Below, in pieces: positions 58,372 to 64,000 of a stretch of DNA of 64,000 nt; positions within the stretch are counted from its first letter, which is position 1; each line of letters begins with the position of its first letter. Source of the stretch: Geodermatophilus poikilotrophus (GTDB lineage: Bacteria > Actinomycetota > Actinomycetes > Mycobacteriales > Geodermatophilaceae); NCBI RefSeq assembly GCF_900111455.1, contig NZ_FOIE01000003.1, positions 248,001-312,000 on the forward strand. Direction: 5' to 3'. The position numbers and the translations under genes are program-made. The notes under the pieces were generated by a model. It had not been told where the DNA came from, searched no databases, and worked only from the letters and a program-made list of their open reading frames with translations.

Positions 58372-59780
58372 GACGCGTCGGCACGGTCGGCGGGCACACC
58401 TACGAGTTCCCGACCCTGGTCGAGCTGATGGCCAAGGCGACCCCGCTGCGCTCCGGCGACGTGCTGGCCGGCTGCGCCGCGGAGTCGGCCGCCGAGCGGG
58501 TGGCCGCGCAGACGGTGCTCGCCGACCTGCCGCTGGCCACCTTCCTCGACGAGCAGGTGGTCGGCTACGACGAGGACGACGTCACCCGGCTGGTGCTGGA
58601 CACCCACGACCCGGTCGCCTTCGCGCCGGTCGCGTCGCTCACGGTGGGGGAGTTCCGGGACCGGCTGCTGGCCTGGGCCGCCGCGGGCGACGAGGCGGCG
58701 ATCAGCGACCTGGCCCCCGGCCTGACGCCGGAGATGGTCGCGGCCACGTCGAAGCTGATGCGCAACGCCGACCTGGTCGCCGTCGGCCGGCGCACCCGGG
58801 TGGTCACCGGGCTGCGGAGCACCCTCGGCCTGCCCGGGCGGCTGGCCTCGCGGCTGCAGCCCAACCACCCGACCGACGACCCGCTGGGCGTCACGGCGTC
58901 CATCGTCGACGGGCTGCTGCAGGGCTGCGGGGACGCCGTCATCGGCATCAACCCGGCCACCGACTCCCCGGCCCGCACGGTCGCGCTGCTCCAGCTGGTC
59001 GACGAGGTGATCGGCCGCTACGGCATCCCGACGCAGTCCTGCGTGCTGGCGCACGTGACCACCACGCTGCGCGCGCTGGAGGCCGGCGCCCCGGTCGACC
59101 TGGTGTTCCAGTCGGTCGCCGGCACCCAGCCGGCCAACCGCGGCTTCGGCGTCACCCTCGACCTGCTCGCCGAGGCCCGCGCCGGGGCGCTGGCGCTGGG
59201 CCGCGGCACGGTCGGGTCGAACGTCACCTACTTCGAGACCGGGCAGGGCTCGGCGCTGTCGGCCGACGCCCACCGCGGCATCGGCGGCCGGCCGGTCGAC
59301 CAGCAGACGCTGGAGGCCCGCGCCTACGCCGTCGCCCGGCACTTCGACCCGCTGATCGTCAACACCGTCGTCGGCTTCATCGGCCCGGAGTACCTCTACG
59401 ACGGCAAGCAGGTGCTGCGCGCGGGGCTCGAGGACCACTTCTGCGGCAAGCTGCTCGGCCTGCCGATGGGCGTGGACGTCTGCTACACGAACCACGCCGA
59501 GGTCGACGAGGACGACATGGACGCGCTGATGCTGCTGCTGGGCGCGGCGGGCTGCACGTTCCTCATCGCCGTCCCCGGGATGGACGACGTGATGCTGCAC
59601 TACCAGTCGCTGGCGTTCTCCGACGTGCTGACCACCCGCTCGGTGCTGGGGCTGCGGCCGGCCCCGGAGTTCGAGGCGTGGCTGGCCCGGATGGACCTGC
59701 TCGACGACGCCGGCCGGGTGCGCGAGCTGACCGCCGACGCGCCCGCCGCCCGCGCCCTGCTCGCGGCGGCGTCGGCATGA
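58368..59780 (+). CDS. eutB: Ethanolamine ammonia-lyase large subunit
   Basis: A 470-residue TIM-barrel subunit of the adenosylcobalamin-dependent lyase that turns ethanolamine into acetaldehyde and ammonia. Recognisable regions are LVELMAKATPLRSGDVLAG, LQPNHPTDDPLGVTASIVDG, GINPATDS, FQSVAGTQPANRGFGVTLDL, YFETGQGSALSADAH and GVDVCYTNHAEVDEDDMD. Full length for the family. It overlaps eat upstream and eutC downstream by 4 bp each. No shell or reactivase (eutA) genes are here, so the pathway runs without a microcompartment. Confidence 0.95.
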   Translation: MRRVGTVGGHTYEFPTLVELMAKATPLRSGDVLAGCAAESAAERVAAQTVLADLPLATFLDEQVVGYDEDDVTRLVLDTHDPVAFAPVASLTVGEFRDRLLAWAAAGDEAAISDLAPGLTPEMVAATSKLMRNADLVAVGRRTRVVTGLRSTLGLPGRLASRLQPNHPTDDPLGVTASIVDGLLQGCGDAVIGINPATDSPARTVALLQLVDEVIGRYGIPTQSCVLAHVTTTLRALEAGAPVDLVFQSVAGTQPANRGFGVTLDLLAEARAGALALGRGTVGSNVTYFETGQGSALSADAHRGIGGRPVDQQTLEARAYAVARHFDPLIVNTVVGFIGPEYLYDGKQVLRAGLEDHFCGKLLGLPMGVDVCYTNHAEVDEDDMDALMLLLGAAGCTFLIAVPGMDDVMLHYQSLAFSDVLTTRSVLGLRPAPEFEAWLARMDLLDDAGRVRELTADAPAARALLAAASA

Positions 59781-60532
59781 GCTCGGCCCTGGACGCGCCG
59801 CTGCCGCCCGGCGACGACCCGTGGGCGGTGCTCCGCGCGGCCACCCGCGCCCGGGTCGCGCTCGGCCGGGCCGGCGACGCGCTGCCGACCGCCCGCGAGC
59901 TGGAGTTCCGGGCCGCGCACGCCGCCGCCCGCGACGCGGTGCACCAGCCGCTGGACCCGGCGCTCGTCCGCGCCCAGCTGCCGGGCGTCGAGCTCGTCGA
60001 GGTGCACTCGGCTGCCCCTGACCGGGCCACCTACCTGCAGCGGCCCGACCTCGGCCGGCAGCTCGCGGAGGGCACGGAGCTGCCGCGTGGCGACGCCGAC
60101 CTCGCCGTCGTGGTCGCCGACGGGCTCTCTCCGCGTGCGGTGCACGAGCACGCCGCCGGGCTGGTGACCGCGCTGCTGGAGCGGCTGCCCGGCTGGACCG
60201 TCGCGCCGCTGGTGCTGGCGCACCAGGCGCGGGTCGCACTGGGCGACGCGGTGGGGGAGGCCCTGGGCGCCCGGGCCGTCGTCGTGCTGATCGGCGAGCG
60301 GCCGGGGCTGTCGTCGGCGGACTCGCTCGGCGTCTACCTGACCTGGGGCCCGCGGCCCGGGCGGGTGGACTCCGAGCGCAACTGCGTCTCCAACGTCCGC
60401 CCCCCGCACGGGCTGTCCTACCCGCAGGCCGCCGACACGGTGGCCGCGCTGCTCGGGGCCGCGCGCGAGCTCGGCGCCTCCGGCGTGGTGCTCAAGGACG
60501 AGGGCCCGGCGCTGCCCGCCGGTGCGGGCTGA
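59777..60532 (+). CDS. eutC: Ethanolamine ammonia-lyase small subunit
   Basis: A 251-residue small subunit that binds cobalamin together with EutB. Family features are ATRARVALGRAGDALPTAREL at the start, GLSPRAVHEHAAG, VGEALGARAVVVLIGERPGL, and YLTWGPRPGRVDSERNCVSN with the Asn/Cys region near the cofactor. ATG overlaps the eutB stop (ATGA). It ends the operon, with a strong hairpin about 180 bp further on. No acetaldehyde dehydrogenase is coded in the window. Confidence 0.93.
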   Translation: MSSALDAPLPPGDDPWAVLRAATRARVALGRAGDALPTARELEFRAAHAAARDAVHQPLDPALVRAQLPGVELVEVHSAAPDRATYLQRPDLGRQLAEGTELPRGDADLAVVVADGLSPRAVHEHAAGLVTALLERLPGWTVAPLVLAHQARVALGDAVGEALGARAVVVLIGERPGLSSADSLGVYLTWGPRPGRVDSERNCVSNVRPPHGLSYPQAADTVAALLGAARELGASGVVLKDEGPALPAGAG

Positions 60533-60710
60533 GGGCACGGACCGCGTCGGCGTCGCCGAGCGGACGACCCAGAACGACGCTCGGCGACACCGGCGGGCGC
60601 ATGCAGTGTCGACTCGGCCGTCCCGCCGGGGAAGGGGAGCGGCAGCGGCCGGGTGTGGCGGTCGCCCTCCGTCCCGGGGCGGGTCCGGCCGGGTCAGCAC
60701 GCGGAACGCC

Positions 60711-60749
60711 GGAGGGGGCGGGGAGGCACTCGGCCTCCCCGCCCCCTCC
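60711..60749. terminator. Bidirectional hairpin terminator
   Basis: GGAGGGGGCGGGGAGGC (60711-60727) pairs perfectly with 60733-60749 around ACTCG. It lies between the converging eutC and tctA genes; the rest of the 229-bp gap shows nothing else clear. Confidence 0.85.
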
Positions 60750-60761
60750 GGGCGTCGTCCC

Positions 60762-62378
60762 TCAGCTGCTGTCGGAGTCCTGCGACCGGTCGAACCGCCG
60801 CTTCGCCTGCGCCTCGACCGAGATCGCGTCGGTCGTCCCGTGGTGGTGGTGCGCCTCCTCGATCTCGTGCACCGCCTCGTCGAGCACGGGGACGTGCACT
60901 CCCTTCGTCGGCAGCAGGAGACGGACCAGCGGCCACAGCAGGACCAGCGCCACGATCACGTACACGACGACGGACAGCGGGTCGATCAGCCCGCCGATCG
61001 CCCCGTTGCTGATCTGCAGCGCCTGCCGCAGCTCCGCCTCGGCGAACGGCCCGAGGATCACGCCGACGATGGCCGGCAGCAGGGGCAGCCCGAAGCGGCG
61101 CATCATGAAGCCGAGCGCGCCGATGACCAGCAGCATGAACAGGTCGAACACGTTGGCGTTCGTCGCGTACGCGCCCAGGCTGGCGAAGAAGAGGATGCCC
61201 GCGTACAGGTACGTGCGCGGGATCCGCAGCAGACGCGCCCACAGCGGCGCCAGTGGCAGGTTCAGCACCAGCAGCGCCGTGTTGCCGATGAAGAGGCTGG
61301 CGATGAGGCCCCACACCAGCTCCGGCTCGCTGTCGAACAGCTGCGGCCCGGGCTGGATGCCGTAGCTCTCGATGGCGGCGAGCAGGACCGCCGCGGTGGC
61401 CGTCACCGGGATGCCCAGGGTCAGCAGCGGCACGAGCCCGCCCGCGGCCGAGGCGTTGTTGGTGGCCTCCGGCCCGGCGACGCCCTCGATGGCGCCCGTG
61501 CCGAACTCCTCGGGGTGCCGGGACAGCCGCTTCTCGGTGACGTAGGAGAGGAACGTCGGGACCTCGGCCCCACCGGCCGGGACGGCGCCGAAGGGGAACC
61601 CGATCGCGGTGCCGCGCAGCCACGGCTTCCACGAGCGGCGCCAGTCCGACCGGCTCATCCGCGGGTTGCCCACCGGGATGACCTCGACCGGGCGGCGGCG
61701 CAGGTGGGCCGCGGTCCACAGCGCCTCACCGACGGCGAACAGGCCGACCGCGACGACGACGATGTCGATGCCGTCGGCGAGCTCGCCGATGCCGAAGGTG
61801 AGCCGCTGCTGGCCGGAGGTGGCGTCGATGCCGATCAGCCCGATGGCCAGGCCGAGCCCGAGCGAGGCAAGGCCGCGCACCCGGGAGCTGCCGAGCACCG
61901 AGGTGACCGCGATGAACGCCAGCACCATGATCGCGAACATGTCGGCGGGCGAGACCTCCACGGCGAGGTCGGCGACCAGGGGGGCCACCAGGGCCAGCAG
62001 CAGCGTGGCGATGGTCCCGGCGACGAACGAGCCGATCGCCGCGGTGGCCAGGGCCTGCGCCGCGCGGCCGGACCGGGCCATCTTGTTGCCCTCGATGGCG
62101 GTGACCACCGAGGCGCTCTCACCCGGGGTGTTCAGCAGGATCGACGTCGTGGACCCGCCGTACATGCCGCCGTAGTAGATGCCGGCGAACATGATGAGCG
62201 CGGTGGTGACGTCCAGACCGCGGGTCAGCGGCAGCAGCAGGGCCACCGCCATGGCCGGGCCGATGCCGGGCAGGACGCCGATCGCGGTGCCGAGCAGCAC
62301 GCCCAGCAGTGCGAACGCCACGTTGGTCGGCGTCAGGGCGGTGCCGAAGCCCTCGAGGAGGGAGCCGAACGCGTCCAT
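60762..62378 (-). CDS. tctA: Tripartite tricarboxylate transporter large membrane subunit
   Basis: A 538-residue permease with about twelve spans. TctA signatures include [55 protein letters not shown] and [20 protein letters not shown]. It imports a carboxylate (citrate-like) using an ion gradient, together with TctB and the TctC binding protein. Its ATG shares one base with the tctB stop. The C-terminal tail is His-rich (EEAHHHHG). Substrate cannot be told from sequence. Confidence 0.95.
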   Translation of the reverse strand: MDAFGSLLEGFGTALTPTNVAFALLGVLLGTAIGVLPGIGPAMAVALLLPLTRGLDVTTALIMFAGIYYGGMYGGSTTSILLNTPGESASVVTAIEGNKMARSGRAAQALATAAIGSFVAGTIATLLLALVAPLVADLAVEVSPADMFAIMVLAFIAVTSVLGSSRVRGLASLGLGLAIGLIGIDATSGQQRLTFGIGELADGIDIVVVAVGLFAVGEALWTAAHLRRRPVEVIPVGNPRMSRSDWRRSWKPWLRGTAIGFPFGAVPAGGAEVPTFLSYVTEKRLSRHPEEFGTGAIEGVAGPEATNNASAAGGLVPLLTLGIPVTATAAVLLAAIESYGIQPGPQLFDSEPELVWGLIASLFIGNTALLVLNLPLAPLWARLLRIPRTYLYAGILFFASLGAYATNANVFDLFMLLVIGALGFMMRRFGLPLLPAIVGVILGPFAEAELRQALQISNGAIGGLIDPLSVVVYVIVALVLLWPLVRLLLPTKGVHVPVLDEAVHEIEEAHHHHGTTDAISVEAQAKRRFDRSQDSDSS

Positions 62379-62890
62379 CAGAGGATCCCCCTCAGGATGC
62401 CCGGGGGCAGCACGATGCCGAGCCCGAGGGCGAACAGGTAGAAGGAGCCGATCGACAGGGCGAAGGCGATCACGGCGTCCCGCACGTAGTGGCGGCTGCC
62501 GAGGGCGAACGCCGATCCCCAGAACAGGATCGCACCGGAGAACACCCAGCCGAGGCTCTCGATCAGCAGCGCGTTGGCCAGGAACGCGGCGGCGAGCATC
62601 GCGATCGTCGTCCAGTCGGTGCCGCCGGTGAGCTCGACGTCCTCGCCGCCCTCGGGCTCGCCGCGGCCGCCGCGCTTCACGTCGATGGCCAGGACGACCC
62701 CGACGACGACCAGCAGGCCGCCAACGACGAGGGGGACGACGGCGGGCCCGACCGGCCCGCGGACGATCCGGCTCTCCGGCAGGAGGAGAGCCTGCACGAT
62801 GACGAGGAGGCCGAGCGCCGCCAGGAACAGGGCCACTCCGTACTCGGAGCGGCCCTGGTCCTGGGCGCTGCCCCTGGGGGCAGAGGTCAC
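62378..62890 (-). CDS. tctB: Tripartite tricarboxylate transporter small membrane subunit
   Basis: A 170-residue protein with four spans, normal for Tct[20 protein letters not shown] starts span 1, and [20 protein letters not shown] and [20 protein letters not shown] follow the family pattern. A charged Glu/Gly/Arg linker ([14 protein letters not shown]) separates spans 2 and 3. GTG start overlaps the tctC stop by 4 bp. Confidence 0.88.
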   Translation of the reverse strand: MTSAPRGSAQDQGRSEYGVALFLAALGLLVIVQALLLPESRIVRGPVGPAVVPLVVGGLLVVVGVVLAIDVKRGGRGEPEGGEDVELTGGTDWTTIAMLAAAFLANALLIESLGWVFSGAILFWGSAFALGSRHYVRDAVIAFALSIGSFYLFALGLGIVLPPGILRGIL

Positions 62891-63894
62891 GTCAGGCCCA
62901 GCTCGCTCAGCACGCCCTCGACCCGCCGGCTCTCCTCGTCGAGGAAGGAGCCGAACTCGTCACCGGTGGCGAAGGAGTCGGTCCAGCCCTGGTCCTCGAG
63001 CACCTGCTGCCAGGCCTCGCTGTCGTGGACCTGGGTGATCAGGTCGATGTGCCGCTGGGCCTCCTCGGCGGTGATGTCCGGGGCCGCCACGATGCCGCGC
63101 CAGTTGGTGAACGTCAGGTCCACGCCGGACTCGGTGAGGGTCGGCGCGTCGACGCCCTCGACCGGCGCCTCGCTGGTGACCGCGAGGATGCGGACGTCAC
63201 CGGAGGCGGCCGGCTCGGTGACCTCGCCGATGCCGGTCGCGGCGAAGGCCACGTCGCCGCCGAGGATGCCGGCGAGCAGCTCGCCGCCGCCGTCGTAGGC
63301 CACGTAGTTGACCGAGGTCGGCGTCACGCCGACCTGCTGCGCCAGCAGCATCGGGGTCAGGTGGTCCGGGCCGCCGGGGTTGGACGCGCCGCCGACGGGC
63401 GTGTTGCCCGGGTCGGCCTTCCAGGCGGCGACCAGGTCGTCGATGTTCTGGAACGGCGAGTCCGCCGGGACGACGATCGCCTCGGCCTCCTCGATGAGCC
63501 GCGCGATCGGCGTGGTCTGCTCGAGGGTGGCCTCGGACTGGTTGCTGTACTGCGCGCCCACCACGCCCAGGCCCATCTGCATGAGCATGTCGGCGTTGCC
63601 GGTCTCGTTGACCAGGCGCTGCAGGCCGACGGTGCCGCCGGCGCCCTCGAGGTTGAACACCTCGATCGTCTGGGCCAGCTCCTCCTCCTCGGCGACCTGG
63701 GCCAGGGCGCGGGCGGTGGTGTCGTAGCCGCTGCCGGGCGAGTTCGGGACCAGCACCCGCAGGCCGGAGACCGGGCCCTCCTGGGTGCCGCCGCCGGAGG
63801 CAGAGCCGCCCTCGGCGGTGGTGCCGCACCCGGTCAGCAGCAGCCCGGCGGCCACGGTGCCGACGGTGAGCTTCCGCAGGGAAGCATTGCGCAT
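62887..63894 (-). CDS. tctC: Tripartite tricarboxylate transporter solute-binding lipoprotein
   Basis: A 335-residue TctC (Bug-type) receptor. The signal sequence ends in the lipobox LTGC, so it is a lipoprotein. Binding-fold motifs are [53 protein letters not shown] and [19 protein letters not shown]. First gene of tctCBA. ATG with GAGGAACCC upstream. The about 100 bp to the window end hold its promoter region, in which I see no clear operator. Confidence 0.92.
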   Translation of the reverse strand: MRNASLRKLTVGTVAAGLLLTGCGTTAEGGSASGGGTQEGPVSGLRVLVPNSPGSGYDTTARALAQVAEEEELAQTIEVFNLEGAGGTVGLQRLVNETGNADMLMQMGLGVVGAQYSNQSEATLEQTTPIARLIEEAEAIVVPADSPFQNIDDLVAAWKADPGNTPVGGASNPGGPDHLTPMLLAQQVGVTPTSVNYVAYDGGGELLAGILGGDVAFAATGIGEVTEPAASGDVRILAVTSEAPVEGVDAPTLTESGVDLTFTNWRGIVAAPDITAEEAQRHIDLITQVHDSEAWQQVLEDQGWTDSFATGDEFGSFLDEESRRVEGVLSELGLT

Positions 63895-64000
63895 GGGTTC
63901 CTCCTGTGTGTCCGGCGGACGTCCGCCGCTCGCAAGCAAGGTCGCAACGCCCGTGGCGCGTGTCACGCTTGCGTGCGCATTGGGCGTTGTGGTCGTTGTG

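Overview
The window is one stretch of a very high-GC (well above 70% by eye) actinobacterial chromosome. Pervasive GTG starts, F420- and mycothiol-type enzymes, a 13E12-type HNH protein, partner-switching regulators and a c-di-AMP leader before an NlpC/P60 gene all fit. A Geodermatophilaceae-like host (Blastococcus/Modestobacter/Geodermatophilus) is my inference, not proven. Dense antisense open frames are GC artefacts. I saw no tRNA, rRNA, CRISPR array, prophage or intact insertion sequence.

Layout. 1-3.4 kb: end of a PfkB kinase, an HD alarmone-type hydrolase, an ADP-ribosylglycohydrolase fused to a dual-specificity phosphatase, and a divergent NrtR-type NAD regulator. 3.4-13.3 kb: mixed housekeeping genes, including NlpC/P60 with a c-di-AMP riboswitch, a D-2-hydroxyacid dehydrogenase, an SMP-30 lactonase-like protein, an F420 oxidoreductase and RtcB. 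13.4-18 kb: a signalling cluster with a PASTA kinase, a RsbW-like ATPase, a STAS antagonist and a bacteriophytochrome-PP2C phosphatase, which together look like a light-gated partner switch. 18.3-29.2 kb: a probable conflict/defence island with a GAP1-like protein, a GTPase, a small membrane protein, a Ser/Thr kinase, a decayed toxin beside its intact antitoxin, and a 2008-residue DUF4011-type helicase. 29.4-39.6 kb: metabolic and stress genes, an ECF42 sigma factor with its DGPF partner, and a microbial rhodopsin. 40.6-46.8 kb: an Fbp iron ABC transporter followed by an aldolase-like/epimerase/glycosyltransferase operon, each preceded by an IdeR/DtxR-like box. 47-55 kb: HNH 13E12 protein, the PheS-like SrmL ligase, a GT-C membrane transferase, a broken Vsr nuclease and small membrane or unknown genes. 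55-64 kb: a GAF-ANTAR regulator, ethanolamine permease plus EutBC, and a TctABC tricarboxylate transporter.

The most unusual feature is a dispersed palindromic element of about 57 bp, with at least six good copies. Its core (around CACTCGCAGGCTCG) and a bulged A are nearly constant while the outer stem changes on both sides in a compensatory way. Most copies lie directly behind stop codons. One copy interrupts a Vsr endonuclease gene, and another is read in frame as the linker of a chimeric GNAT protein. This suggests a structured, terminator-like element that also moves.
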